A stretch of DNA of 64,000 bases from Burkholderia sp. Bp8992 (GTDB lineage: Bacteria; Pseudomonadota; Gammaproteobacteria; Burkholderiales; Burkholderiaceae): assembly GCF_003853705.1 (NCBI RefSeq), contig NZ_QTQI01000016.1, forward strand, positions 124,001 to 188,000, read 5' to 3'. Below, piece by piece: positions 51,035-59,785 of this stretch. A model generated the notes under the pieces. That model did no database searches and was not told the DNA's origin. It saw only the letters and a program-made list of their open reading frames with translations. Position numbers and translations under genes: made by a program. Numbering within the stretch: the first letter of the stretch is position 1; every line of letters starts with the position of its first letter.

Positions 51035-51761
51035 CGCGCGGCTCCCACAGCAGCGCGGCGATCAGCCCCGCGCACGCGCCGGCCGCGACGTACCACGCGC
51101 CGGGCACGGCGAGATGCGTGGCTGCCGCGACGACGAGGCTCACGAACCACGGGCGGCTCGCGCGCACCCCCTTCCACATGCCGCGCAGCAGCACCAGAAA
51201 CACGGCCGTGAACGCCATGTCGAAGCCGTACTGCTCGACGTTGCCGATCGTCGGGCCGACCGCCGCGCCGAGCGTCGTCATCGAGATCCACGTCAGGTAG
51301 AGCCCCATGCAGATGCCCGCGTAATAGGGCACGCTGATGTGCGTGGCCGAGCGGGCCCTCGCGTCGGCGAGCGACATCGCCCAGCTCTCGTCGCACATGA
51401 AGAACAGCGCGACGAACGCGCGGCGGCGCGGCAGGCGCCGGATATACGGCTCGAATGCAGCGCCCATCAGGATGTGGCGCGAATTCACGAGGAACGACAT
51501 CGCGACGATCAGCGCGATGTGCGGCGGCGACGTCCACAGATGGATCGCCGCGAATTCCGAGCCGCCGCCGAAGTTCAGGCCCGTCATCATCGGCACCTCG
51601 AACAGGCTCAGCCCTTTTTGCGCGGCCTGCGCGCCCAGCACGAGCGCGAACGGCACGAAACCCAGCATGACGGGCAGTGCCGCGCGCAAACCGCGACCCA
51701 TCTCGGCGACATAGGCGGGCTTGTCGCGAAGCCCGGACGACGTTGAAACGCTACTGCTCAT
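51027..51761 (-). CDS. azlC: AzlC subunit of branched-chain amino acid exporter
   Basis: A 244-residue membrane protein from ATG 51761, with GGAGGAG at ideal spacing. AzlC marks: GLRAALPVMLGFVPFALVLG, FGGGSEFAAIHLWTSPPHIA and VNSRHILMGAAFEPYIRRLP, then FMCDESWAMSLADAR. With AzlD it forms a two-component exporter in the inner membrane. It is divergent from an Lrp-type regulator, matching the azlB-azlCD arrangement in Bacillus, where the Lrp protein controls the exporter. Confidence 0.92.
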   Translation of the reverse strand: MSSSVSTSSGLRDKPAYVAEMGRGLRAALPVMLGFVPFALVLGAQAAQKGLSLFEVPMMTGLNFGGGSEFAAIHLWTSPPHIALIVAMSFLVNSRHILMGAAFEPYIRRLPRRRAFVALFFMCDESWAMSLADARARSATHISVPYYAGICMGLYLTWISMTTLGAAVGPTIGNVEQYGFDMAFTAVFLVLLRGMWKGVRASRPWFVSLVVAAATHLAVPGAWYVAAGACAGLIAALLWEPRDA

Positions 51762-51837
51762 TACTCCTCCTTCGGGGGAGGGATTGTCTGCTTTTTTGAC
51801 TCGAATCGGGTTGCGTTGTCGCCAGATTTTTCTCAGA

Positions 51838-51888
51838 ATTTGGCATTGAACGCGCAATACATGAATTTTTTGGAATTGGATGCCAAAT
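51838..51888. promoter_or_regulatory. ATTTGGCA/TGCCAAAT inverted repeat overlapping the Lrp start
   Basis: ATTTGGCA (51838-51845) and TGCCAAAT (51881-51888) are perfect eight-base inverted copies 35 bases apart, in the divergent gap between azlC and the Lrp gene. The right copy overlaps the first two bases of the Lrp start codon. Likely sites for autoregulation and control of azlCD. Confidence 0.55.
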
Positions 51889-52345
51889 GAAACTTGACGC
51901 TATCGACCGCCGGATCCTGAGCGCGCTGCAGCGCGACGGCCGGATGCAGAACGTGGAACTCGCGCACGAGGTCGGGCTGTCGCCGTCGCCGTGCCTGCGG
52001 CGCGTGCGGCTCCTCGAGGAAGCGGGCGTGATCGAGAAATACGTGGCCGTGCTGAATCCCGCGAAAGTCGGCAAGGGGCTTACGATCTTCACGCGCGTGT
52101 GGCTGAAGGGGCAGGACGCGGAATCGGTGAACCGTTTCTCGGAGGCCGTCCAGCAGATGCCGGAAGTCGTCGAATGCCACCTGATGGCCGGCGATTGCGA
52201 TTTCCTGCTGCGCGTCGTCGCCGCCGACATCGACGACTACCGGCGCTTCCAGATGGAATACCTGACGCGCATTCCCGGCGTACTCAGCGTGAAGACCGAC
52301 ATTCCGATGCAGAAGGTCAAGCTCACGTCGGCGCTGCCGACATAG
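51887..52345 (+). CDS. Lrp/AsnC family regulator divergent from azlCD
   Basis: A 152-residue Lrp protein (MKLDAIDRRILSALQRDGRM). The helix-turn-helix is in ELAHEVGLSPSPCLRRVRLL and the RAM domain in IFTRVWLKGQ, VVECHLMAGDCDFLLRVVAA and GVLSVKTDIPMQKV. By position it should regulate the branched-chain exporter in response to an amino acid such as leucine. A perfect inverted repeat lies over its start and in the gap. Confidence 0.93.
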   Translation: MKLDAIDRRILSALQRDGRMQNVELAHEVGLSPSPCLRRVRLLEEAGVIEKYVAVLNPAKVGKGLTIFTRVWLKGQDAESVNRFSEAVQQMPEVVECHLMAGDCDFLLRVVAADIDDYRRFQMEYLTRIPGVLSVKTDIPMQKVKLTSALPT

Positions 52346-52565
52346 TGCGATGCGGGTCGGCGGCGACGCGTCGACGAATGGTCATCGCGCGGTGACAATC
52401 GCCGGATAAACTGGCGAGGTCGGTCGCGTCACACGCGTTGCCGGAGCGGTCGTGCGACGTTCGATGCGCAAGCAACTAACGGTCAATGTCGACGCGATCG
52501 GGCGCGCGGCGCTGCGCGCCGGGTCATGCGTTGAAGCGAAGGCGTTTCTTCTTGTCGGGTCATTC

Positions 52566-53135
52566 ATGCAGCCAATCAACACCCCGTGGAATTCGCTGGA
52601 AATCGTCAAGCTCGTGCTCGGCGTGCTGACGCCGTTGTCGGTCGCGTGTCTCGGCTGGCTCGTCGCGCGCCGGCTGAAGCGGCTCGAACTCGTGCAGTGG
52701 ACCAACCAGAGGCTGATCGAGAAGCGGCTGGCGCTGTACGACGCCGTCGCGCCGCAGCTCAACGCGCTGCTGTGCTTCTACACGTGGATCGGCTACTGGA
52801 AGGACATCTCGCCGGACGACGTGATCCGCGCGAAACGCGACCTCGACCGCACGTTCCATATCTACCGCTACCTGTTCGACGACGACGTGTACGACGCGTA
52901 TCACACGTACATTCACGCGCTGTTCGACGTGCATACGGGCCCGGGCCGCGACGCGCGGATCCGCTCGCTGATCCAGGCGCCCGACGGCGATCGCAGCGTG
53001 CACGGTTCGTACGAGTGGAAGCCGGTGTGGGCCGATCGTTTCGCGACCGCGAACGTCGTGCCGAAGGACGACGTGCTGCGGCATTACACGCAGCTGATGG
53101 AGCGGCTGCGCGTGGCGCTGGGCGCGACGCGCTGA
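52566..53135 (+). CDS. Membrane-anchored hypothetical protein
   Basis: A 189-residue protein from ATG 52566 (MQPINTPWNSLEIVKLVLGV). One N-terminal membrane helix (LVLGVLTPLSVACLGWLVA) is followed by a basic turn and a soluble, tyrosine-rich cytoplasmic domain (LYDAVAPQLNALLCFYTWIG, DLDRTFHIYRYLFDDDVYDA). I do not recognise the family. The upstream in-frame extension is arginine- and alanine-rich and has no start signal. Confidence 0.78.
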   Translation: MQPINTPWNSLEIVKLVLGVLTPLSVACLGWLVARRLKRLELVQWTNQRLIEKRLALYDAVAPQLNALLCFYTWIGYWKDISPDDVIRAKRDLDRTFHIYRYLFDDDVYDAYHTYIHALFDVHTGPGRDARIRSLIQAPDGDRSVHGSYEWKPVWADRFATANVVPKDDVLRHYTQLMERLRVALGATR

Positions 53136-53276
53136 AGGCCGCGACGCCTGCGCGCGTCACGCCGGTATCGAAATCCGCCCCCGGGCGGTGCGAAACCCCA
53201 CCCTCGCACATGAAGCGGGTGCGGCGCACGGCCGCTGCTGACATGCTCGCGCCATCACTACTCGTGCGAGGTCCGT

Positions 53277-53978
53277 ATGGTCGTCGACACCGGCTGCCAG
53301 CCGCTCATGATCCGATCGCCCGGCGCAGGCCGGCGGCGCTCATTCCACGTTGGTACTCCCGAAGCGCATGACGTGCCGTTGCCGGTCGAACCGGAGATCG
53401 GCGACATCGTGTTCATTCGCGTGACCGCGCGGCCGTTTCTCGAAGTGGCGAGCGCGACGCGCTCGTGGACGAATCATGTCGGGATCGTCGTCGGCGCGCG
53501 CGGCGGCGAGGTGCTGATCGCGGAGAGCACGTTTCCGCTGTCGCGCGTGACGACGATGTCGCGGTTTCGCGCGCGCTCCGATCGCGGCGCATGCGTGATC
53601 GCGCGACTCAAGCAGCCGCTCGATGCCGCGCAGCGGCGCCGGCTCGTCGACGCGGCGATGCGCCGGATCGGCGTGGTGTACGACACGGGTTTCAATCTCG
53701 CGTCGCGCCGGCAGTTCTGCTCGCGGTTCGTGCGCGAAGTCGTGCGCGATGCGACACGGATCGTGCTCGGCGACGTCGAGACCTTCGACATGCTGCTGCG
53801 CCGGAATCCCGATCATCCGCTCGGTTTCTGGAAGATCTGGTACTTCGGCCGGATTCCGTGGCGCCGCCGCACGGTGACGCCGGCGAGCCTGCTCGATAGC
53901 GGCGCATTGCGGGTGGTGGCGGATACGCGCGAGCACGTCGAAAACGTGTCCGAACGTGACAATCCGGGCTGCGCCTGA
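53277..53978 (+). CDS. YiiX/YebB-like NlpC/P60 family cysteine hydrolase
   Basis: A 233-residue protein. The permuted NlpC/P60 fold is indicated by GDIVFIRVTARPFLEVASAT, RSWTNHVGIVVG (catalytic His) and RRQFCSRFVREVV (catalytic Cys), with ESTFPLSRVTTMSRF between them. Such enzymes cleave amide bonds in peptidoglycan or lipoproteins. No signal peptide is evident. The start may be ATG 53277, which has GAGG nearby, or an internal ATG thirty bases on. Confidence 0.8.
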   Translation: MVVDTGCQPLMIRSPGAGRRRSFHVGTPEAHDVPLPVEPEIGDIVFIRVTARPFLEVASATRSWTNHVGIVVGARGGEVLIAESTFPLSRVTTMSRFRARSDRGACVIARLKQPLDAAQRRRLVDAAMRRIGVVYDTGFNLASRRQFCSRFVREVVRDATRIVLGDVETFDMLLRRNPDHPLGFWKIWYFGRIPWRRRTVTPASLLDSGALRVVADTREHVENVSERDNPGCA

Positions 53979-54002
53979 ATCGGGTACTGACGCAAGCTGG
54001 TG

Positions 54003-54200
54003 TCACTTCACGAAGGTCGCGCTCGTTTTCGATCCATCGGCAGTATCGGCTTGCGTCGTACCGGCCGCTCGTCGCGCAGCAAGCATTGCATCGAGCGGCA
54101 CGAATTCCTCGCGGTTCACTCGTTCGTATTCGGCACGTACCTCGGGGTCGGCCAATGCATGCTCGCGCAGTGGGTCATATGGTGTCGTTTCAAACCTCGC
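54003..54200 (-). pseudogene. Fragment of a HigA-like XRE antitoxin
   Basis: On the minus strand the sequence reads RFETTPYDPLREHALADPEV, RAEYERVNREEFVPLDAMLA and ARRAAGTTQADTAD, then SKTSATFVK and TGA 54003-54005. ALADPEVRAEYERVNREEFV is the N-terminal linker of HigA-type antitoxins, and AARRAAGTTQAD is the beginning of the helix-turn-helix; the rest of that domain is replaced by an unrelated tail. No ATG start is present in this frame before the TAA at 54201. No matching toxin gene is next to it. The remaining gap to 54241 is otherwise empty. Confidence 0.6.
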
Positions 54201-54241
54201 TTATTCGATTGCACCGGTGCGATTGCCTGATCCGTTCACAA

Positions 54242-54874
54242 CTACGGACGCCCCGCCACCGCAAGCCGCGCGGCCAGCCCCACGAACACCGACCCGAGCA
54301 GGTACTGCGGCAGCTTCGACGGCCGGCGGCGCGCGCCGATCCGCTGGCTCAGCCGGCTCGCGGAGAGAATCACCGCGCCGTTCACGACGATCCCGATCAG
54401 GTTCAGCACCGTCGCGAGCACGAGAATCTGCACGGCGATCGAACCGTGCTCGGGCCGCACGAACTGCGGGAACAGCGCGAGCACGAACAGCGCCATCTTC
54501 GGGTTCAGCAGGTTCGTCGTCAGGCCCTGGCGGAAGATCGCGGCGGTCGAGTGGCGGCGTGGCGACGCGACGGGCGACAGCGCGGTCGCATCCGACCGGA
54601 ACGTCTTCCACGCGAGATACAGCAGATACGCGGCGCCCGCGAAGCGCACGGCGTCATACGCGAGCGGCACCGCGACGAAGAGCTGCGACAACCCGAGCGC
54701 GGCCGCGAGCGCGTGGCAGTAGGTGCCGGCCTGAATGCCCGCGAGCGTCGCGAAGCCGGCGCGCCGGCCCTGGCTCACGCTGCGGGACGCGATCAGCAGC
54801 ATGTCGGGGCCGGGCGTGGCGGTCAGCGCGAGACACGCGCCAGAGAACAGCGCGAGTGTGGAGAGGTCGATCAT
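54242..54874 (-). CDS. LysE/RhtB family amino acid exporter
   Basis: A 210-residue membrane protein with about six helices. Family marks are ATPGPDMLLIASRSVSQGRR after the first helix, GIQAGTYCHALAAALGLSQL, AYLLYLAWKTFRS, and FRQGLTTNLLNPKMALFVLA before the fourth helix. It exports an amino acid or homoserine lactone-like compound from the cytoplasm. No regulator is adjacent. It is convergent with nothing and separated from the next gene by about 145 bases. Confidence 0.92.
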   Translation of the reverse strand: MIDLSTLALFSGACLALTATPGPDMLLIASRSVSQGRRAGFATLAGIQAGTYCHALAAALGLSQLFVAVPLAYDAVRFAGAAYLLYLAWKTFRSDATALSPVASPRRHSTAAIFRQGLTTNLLNPKMALFVLALFPQFVRPEHGSIAVQILVLATVLNLIGIVVNGAVILSASRLSQRIGARRRPSKLPQYLLGSVFVGLAARLAVAGRP

Positions 54875-55019
54875 GGCAGTCCCTTTTGTCGGTGCGACGT
54901 AAAAGGGAGATCAGTTTAGGAGCGCGCGCGGGGCCGGTCAATCGAACGAACGGACGATGGCCGGACGGTGCGGATCGTAGCGCGACGCATGCATTGCGCA
55001 CGCGCGATCGGCGCACCGC

Positions 55020-55889
55020 TCACTGCTTGCGACACGCGACCTGATAGTCGATCACGGTGTTCGCCGAAGGTTTGTCCGGCTCGCCGCCGACCGTCGTCAC
55101 GCCGAGCACGCCGGCCGCATTCCGGTAGCGCAGCGCGCAATACCCCATCCCGGTGCCCGAACACGCTTCGGCTTCGATGATGCCGTGCTTCGCGAGCGTC
55201 GCCGCGCCGTCCATCGCGTCCGGCTGTTCGCGCGGGCGCAGCGGTTGCCAGCCATGCGCGATCAGGATCCTGCGTGCCGCGTCGAGCGGCTTGCCGTACA
55301 CGTTCGGCACGGCCGCGCGGCCGTTGCAGTGCGTGCTTTCGGCGGCGACACGGGTCAGCCGCAGGCTGCCGTTGTCTTCGTGCAGTTCGCCGACCGGCGG
55401 CGCCGGGCCGTCGCCGCCCCAGATCAGCAGCGCGCCGCTGTCCAGCCGATCGGCCGAGCCGAGCTGCCAGCCGGCCTTGCGCGCGGTATAGCCGAGTGCG
55501 ACGAGCGTCGTGCCGTCGAACACGCCGATGTTGGCGTTGCGCGCGAAGCAGATCGCGCTCGTGCCGGCGCTGAAGCCGCTCGAGAACGTGACGACCGTGT
55601 AGCGCCCGAGCGGCGCCTCGGACGTCACGATCCAGTCGCGCTTCGCGACTTCACGGCCGGCTGCGGTGGTCGTCTTCGCGCGATATCGCGTGCAAAACGG
55701 ATCGAGCGCCCCGTTCTCCGGCGAATGCGGCAGCACGCCGAGCGGCACCAGCGATGCACCGGCGATCTCGGAGGCCGTCCGCAGCGGATCGGCCGATGCC
55801 GTGCCGCCGAATGCGGCACAGGCAACGGCCGCGATCGCGGCGGCAGCAGCGAAACGGTGGACCAAGGGCAGGGCAATGAAACGCGGCAC
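55020..55889 (-). CDS. Exported hypothetical protein
   Basis: A 289-residue protein with a signal peptide (AAAAIAAVACAAFGGTASA). The mature part has LDPFCTRYRAKTTTAAGREV, VVTFSSGFSAGTSAICFARN, GWQLGSADRLDSGALLIWGG, a PNVYGKPLDAARRILIAHGW segment resembling a PASTA-like repeat, and several paired cysteines (CTRY, CFAR, HCNG, CSGTGMGYC, CRKQ) that probably form disulfides. Family not recognised. It ends 145 bases from the LysE gene. Confidence 0.78.
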   Translation of the reverse strand: MPRFIALPLVHRFAAAAAIAAVACAAFGGTASADPLRTASEIAGASLVPLGVLPHSPENGALDPFCTRYRAKTTTAAGREVAKRDWIVTSEAPLGRYTVVTFSSGFSAGTSAICFARNANIGVFDGTTLVALGYTARKAGWQLGSADRLDSGALLIWGGDGPAPPVGELHEDNGSLRLTRVAAESTHCNGRAAVPNVYGKPLDAARRILIAHGWQPLRPREQPDAMDGAATLAKHGIIEAEACSGTGMGYCALRYRNAAGVLGVTTVGGEPDKPSANTVIDYQVACRKQ

Positions 55890-55959
55890 GCGGGCAGTCT
55901 CCGGAGCGAGAAATACGGACGCGACGATCGCGGCTTTCCGCGCGCGTGCCGCCGACGAC

Positions 55960-56292
55960 TCAGCCTTTCGCGACGACGTCGATCCGCAGCGCTTCGCCGC
56001 CGGCGACGATCGCCAGCAGACGATCGACGTTCGGGTGCGCGCCCGGACGGTTGCGCGCGTCGGCCGTATGCTCGGCGAATATCGCGAGGCCGTGCTCGGC
56101 GGCGTTCGCGTCGAGCGTGCCGAATGCCTGCTTCAGGTAGTTGTACACCGCGAGCGAGCCCTGCTTGCCCGGCTGGTTCTCGATGGTCGCGACCACGTCG
56201 CCGTTCGCGCCGACGAGATCGATGCGCGCGACGCCGTCGATGGCCGGCAGTTGCGCGAGGTTGTCCTTGAATACTTGGGTCGGTTGAATCAC
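55960..56292 (-). CDS. DUF2322-like small protein
   Basis: A 110-residue soluble protein. The start is taken at GTG 56292 (VIQPTQVFKDNLAQL), which is eight bases after a GGAG; a second GTG nine bases upstream overlaps that site. Recognisable blocks are AIDGVARIDLVGANGDVVAT, GSLAVYNYLKQAFGTLDANA, and AIFAEHTADARNRPGAHPNV with RLLAIVAGGEAL, which I associate with DUF2322. Function unknown. The 280 bases upstream have no gene. Confidence 0.66.
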   Translation of the reverse strand: MIQPTQVFKDNLAQLPAIDGVARIDLVGANGDVVATIENQPGKQGSLAVYNYLKQAFGTLDANAAEHGLAIFAEHTADARNRPGAHPNVDRLLAIVAGGEALRIDVVAKG

Positions 56293-56571
56293 TGAAAACA
56301 CTCCGTCGGTTTGATCATGGGAAGGTGGCCGGCCGTATGTTATCCGATCGGCCAGGCTGCACTTTTCGACGTAACCGAGCGATTTGCACGTGGTCCGACC
56401 ATCCGGTACGTTGACTATCCTGGGAACACCGGCGCCTGCTTGCCTGTTTGCCACGAAGCAGCACGAACAGGTTGTGAAGTGACGGATGTCATCGAGGATG
56501 ATTGTGTTGTCCGCGATTGCCGGAGCGCGATGACTCCGCGGGCGATTCGATCCGACCGGGTTTCCCGGCTG

Positions 56572-57477
56572 CTAGCCCGGCCCATCGCTGGCGGCGGCGA
56601 GAAGCGGAACGACCAGATCGCTGATCGGCGTCGGAATGCTGTGAGATCGTCCGTATCGCTGCACGACGCCGTTCCGGCAGTCCCATTCGAGCGGTTGGTT
56701 GCCTTGCCGATCGGCAAGAATGGACGTACCCAAATCGGGCGGAAAGCCATGGAATCCGTCGACGATCTCCTGCGGCACTTCATCGCCCAGCTTCGCGCCC
56801 GCCGCCCGCGCGACCTCGAGACATTCCCGCAGGTAGGCGAGCGACAGTTCGGTAATGTCGCTTCGCGAGTACATGCCGGCGCGGCGGCCGGTCAGCACCA
56901 TGAGTCCCGCCACCGCGTTCTGCAAGAGCTTTCGCCAGGCGAGCGAGATGAAATCCTCGGCAACCTCCGGCGCGCAGCGCGTGCCGTGCAAAGCCGAGAC
57001 CACCACGTTGCTCGCCGGCGTATCGGGCAGGGTGAGCCGGGGCTTGGCCCGCAGCCACACCGATGCGCCCGATTCGCGCTGCGCCGGAAACCAGACGACC
57101 GATGGCACGACCGTGGCGCCGGCCGCATACGGCGCGAACGCGGCTTGTTGCTCGACGCCGTTTTGCAGTACGCAGACGACGGTATTCGCATCGCATAGCG
57201 CGGAGACCCAAGGGGCCGCGCTCGCCACCTGCGTCGACTTGACCGCGACGAATACGAGATCGACCTTTTCCTTGACCGCTCGCGGGTCGGTCAGTACGGG
57301 CCCGGGCACGACGATCTCGCCGCCATCGAAGCGCAATTTCAACTGCTCGTGCGCCGAGCGGCCGCAGATCACCGGCGTGCGGCCGGCTTCGTGAAGGGCC
57401 GCGGCAACGGTCGTTCCGATTGCGCCCGGGCCGACAAGGCCGACGGTCGGGTAGCCAGACTTCGTCATGGTGTTCAT
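56572..57477 (-). CDS. 2-dehydropantoate 2-reductase family oxidoreductase
   Basis: A 301-residue NADP-dependent enzyme. The N-terminal Rossmann motif is VGLVGPGAIGTTVAAALHEA, followed by VDLVFVAVKSTQV, VVCVLQNGVEQ and a C-terminal helical domain with WRKLLQNAVAGLMVLTGRRA (the active-site Lys and Asn) and ADRQGNQPLEWDCRNGVVQR. It resembles PanE, which reduces ketopantoate, but such paralogues often act on other 2-oxo acids. Its start overlaps the stop of the MFS gene (ATGA), so the two form an operon controlled by the divergent LysR. Confidence 0.9.
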   Translation of the reverse strand: MNTMTKSGYPTVGLVGPGAIGTTVAAALHEAGRTPVICGRSAHEQLKLRFDGGEIVVPGPVLTDPRAVKEKVDLVFVAVKSTQVASAAPWVSALCDANTVVCVLQNGVEQQAAFAPYAAGATVVPSVVWFPAQRESGASVWLRAKPRLTLPDTPASNVVVSALHGTRCAPEVAEDFISLAWRKLLQNAVAGLMVLTGRRAGMYSRSDITELSLAYLRECLEVARAAGAKLGDEVPQEIVDGFHGFPPDLGTSILADRQGNQPLEWDCRNGVVQRYGRSHSIPTPISDLVVPLLAAASDGPG

Positions 57478-58685
57478 CCTGTCGAGTCATCCGCCAGATG
57501 CGGGCGCAGCGCGAGGGCGAGCGGAAAAATCGCGAGGGCGGTCAACGCGGTCGCATACGTGGCGCCATGCACACCGATCCTGTCGCCCAGGAAACCGTAG
57601 AGAACAGGCGATAGCGCGCCCGATGCGATCGTCCCCGTGTAGAAAATCGCGAATGCGCGCTCGGTGCGCTCGGGCACGGACATCTCCGGAACGGTTCCGT
57701 ACAGCACCGACGACGTGCCGTTGAGCATCATACCCAGAATCGGCAGCAGCACCATGGTCAGCGCCAACGGGAGATACATCACCGCGACGATGCACGCGGC
57801 CGTACCGCCCTCCGTGAGCAGCACCGTACCGACCACACCCATGCGTGCGCCCAGCCAGCCGCACATGAATTTGCCGGCCGCACCGCCTATGAAAACGAGC
57901 GCAAGGGCCGTTCCCAGCAATTGAGGCGAGACGCCTTTTGCCTTGAGCAGAAAAGGCAGGAAGGTAAGCAGTCCCATGCGTACCGCCGTGTCGAGCACGC
58001 CGATTGAAAACAGCGTGGGGAATCCGCTTGCGCCGGTACCACTGCGTCGAACGGACGCGTGCTCCTTGGCCTCCGACTTTCCGGCGCTACGCGGCACGGC
58101 GGGAAACCAGAGCGCGATGACGGCGGCCACGACGCAACCCAATCCGGCGACGATCCATAGCGCGTGACGCCACGGCATCATGGTCACGAGCAGCGAAATG
58201 GCGGCCGGCAGCGCGGATTTCCCCAGGTCGCCGGAAAAGTTGTAGATGCTCAATGGGCCTCTCGCGTCGCGTCCGTAGATACGGGAGACGGCGCCCGATG
58301 CGATCGGATGCTGCGTGCTGGAGCCGCCGCCCGAAATCGCCAGCGCCACGCCCAGACCGAGCAGCCCACCCGACATGCCCGCGATCGCATAGCCGAGCGC
58401 GGCGAGCAGCGTGCCGATTGCGAGCGTCGTGCGGCTGCCCAGGTGCTGCGCGAGACGCCCCGCGGACAGCTGCAGCGTCGCCATCGTGCCGGCATAGATG
58501 CCGCGCAGGATCGCCAGGGCCGCAAAGTCGAGCCCGAATTCCGACTGCCACACCGGTAGCAACGCGTAGATCATGTCCGTATAGCCATCGTGCATGGCGT
58601 GCGCAACGCAGGATAGCCATAGCACGCGCCGTCGGGGCGGTGCAGTCTCCTGCATCGCGGGAGGGGAAAAAACCGGCAGGTGCAT
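57474..58685 (-). CDS. MFS transporter, fosmidomycin-resistance-like
   Basis: A 403-residue twelve-helix transporter from ATG 58685 (MHLPVFSPPAMQETAPPRRR). Marks: HAMHDGYTDMIYALLPVWQS, FALAILRGIYAG-like AALAILRGIYAGTMATLQLS, SGGGSSTQHPIASGAVSRIY and VLYGTVPEMSVPERTERAFA. These match the Fsr/fosmidomycin-resistance branch of the MFS. It probably exports or imports an organic acid linked to the ketopantoate-reductase-like enzyme encoded next. It is divergent from a LysR regulator. Confidence 0.9.
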   Translation of the reverse strand: MHLPVFSPPAMQETAPPRRRVLWLSCVAHAMHDGYTDMIYALLPVWQSEFGLDFAALAILRGIYAGTMATLQLSAGRLAQHLGSRTTLAIGTLLAALGYAIAGMSGGLLGLGVALAISGGGSSTQHPIASGAVSRIYGRDARGPLSIYNFSGDLGKSALPAAISLLVTMMPWRHALWIVAGLGCVVAAVIALWFPAVPRSAGKSEAKEHASVRRSGTGASGFPTLFSIGVLDTAVRMGLLTFLPFLLKAKGVSPQLLGTALALVFIGGAAGKFMCGWLGARMGVVGTVLLTEGGTAACIVAVMYLPLALTMVLLPILGMMLNGTSSVLYGTVPEMSVPERTERAFAIFYTGTIASGALSPVLYGFLGDRIGVHGATYATALTALAIFPLALALRPHLADDSTG

Positions 58686-58773
58686 CGTGGTTCGCTCCGT
58701 GCGAGCGGTCAGCGGAAGCCGCTGGTGGTATCGCTTTCGCGCTCGATAGAGCAATTTTATGATCGAGGCGACA

Positions 58774-58797
58774 GCATTTTCAATTGAGCTAAAATCG
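58774..58797. promoter_or_regulatory. LysR-type binding site between the MFS and LysR genes
   Basis: GCATTTTCAATTGAGCTAAAAT contains the dyad ATTTT-N10-AAAAT with a T-N11-A core (58779/58791) and CAATTG at its left centre. It lies 26 bases upstream of the LysR start, where an autoregulatory activation site is expected. Confidence 0.6.
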
Positions 58798-58823
58798 CGT
58801 CACTGGAGAGAAAAAGTCACGTC

Positions 58824-59756
58824 ATGAGCGGAAACCGGGACGCTGCGAAGCACTGGGGCGAGTTGCCCCCGCTCAACGCGCTGCGCGCTTTCGATGCAGT
58901 CGCACGGCACGGCAGCTTCGCAAGGGCTGCGGTGGAGCTGCATGTCACCCATTGGGCCGTAGGCAAGCAGATCAGGCTGCTGGAGGACTGGTTCGGCCTG
59001 CCATTGTTCGACCGTCGTCCGCGCGGTGTCGTGCTGACCGACGAGGGGGCCGCGTTGCTGAATGACGTCAGCCACGCGTTCGAGCGCCTCGGTACCGCGG
59101 TGGTGCGGCTGCGCCACGACACGTTCGCGCACCGGATCTCGGGTGTCGTGCGGGTGAATGTGCCGATGAGCTTTGCGCTTTGCTGGCTGCTGCCGCGGCT
59201 CGCCGATTTCCATTCGCGGTACCCCGAAATCGACGTCAGGGTGTCGACGACATCGCGCAAGTTGCGCTATGTCGCCGACGCCTTCGATATCGGTGTGCGT
59301 TCCGGTCCCGAGCAAGGTGCGGGCGTCGTATCGCGCCCGTTGATGCCCGACCTGCGCGTGCCGGCCTGCAATCCCGCATTGCTGCGCCAGCATCCGATAC
59401 AGGGCGTGGCCGACCTGCGTCATCACGTCCTGCTGCATTCGGCCACGACGCGCTCTGCCTGGTCGCACTGGTTGCGGGAAGCCGGTGCATCCGATCTGCG
59501 GGCCGCGCGCCATGTCGAATTCGATCATGTGAATCTGCAGCTCGGCGCGGCCATCGAGGGGCTCGGCGTGGCCCTGGCATCCCTGCCGCTGATCGGGCGC
59601 GATCTCGCCGAGGGGCGCCTCGTGTGTCCGATCGCGTCGCCTGTATGGCGTGCCGACGACTACATGCTGGTGACGAAGGCCGAGCGGGCCGACGATGCCG
59701 CGGTATCCGCGTTCGAGGAATGGATGGAAGGCATGGCAAGCCGAGAGGCTGGATAG
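58824..59756 (+). CDS. LysR family regulator (GcvA-like)
   Basis: A 310-residue LysR protein. The DNA-binding part reads LPPLNALRAFDAVARHGSFA, RAAVELHVTHWAVGKQIRLL and PLFDRRPRGVVLTDEGAAL; the effector domain includes VNVPMSFALCWLLPRLADFH. The PPLNALRAFDAVARHGSF start is typical of the GcvA-like subgroup. By position it controls the divergent MFS and reductase operon; a LysR-type dyad lies between them. Confidence 0.93.
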   Translation: MSGNRDAAKHWGELPPLNALRAFDAVARHGSFARAAVELHVTHWAVGKQIRLLEDWFGLPLFDRRPRGVVLTDEGAALLNDVSHAFERLGTAVVRLRHDTFAHRISGVVRVNVPMSFALCWLLPRLADFHSRYPEIDVRVSTTSRKLRYVADAFDIGVRSGPEQGAGVVSRPLMPDLRVPACNPALLRQHPIQGVADLRHHVLLHSATTRSAWSHWLREAGASDLRAARHVEFDHVNLQLGAAIEGLGVALASLPLIGRDLAEGRLVCPIASPVWRADDYMLVTKAERADDAAVSAFEEWMEGMASREAG

Positions 59757-59785
59757 GCTCGCTGATCGGACCACGCGGCATAACT

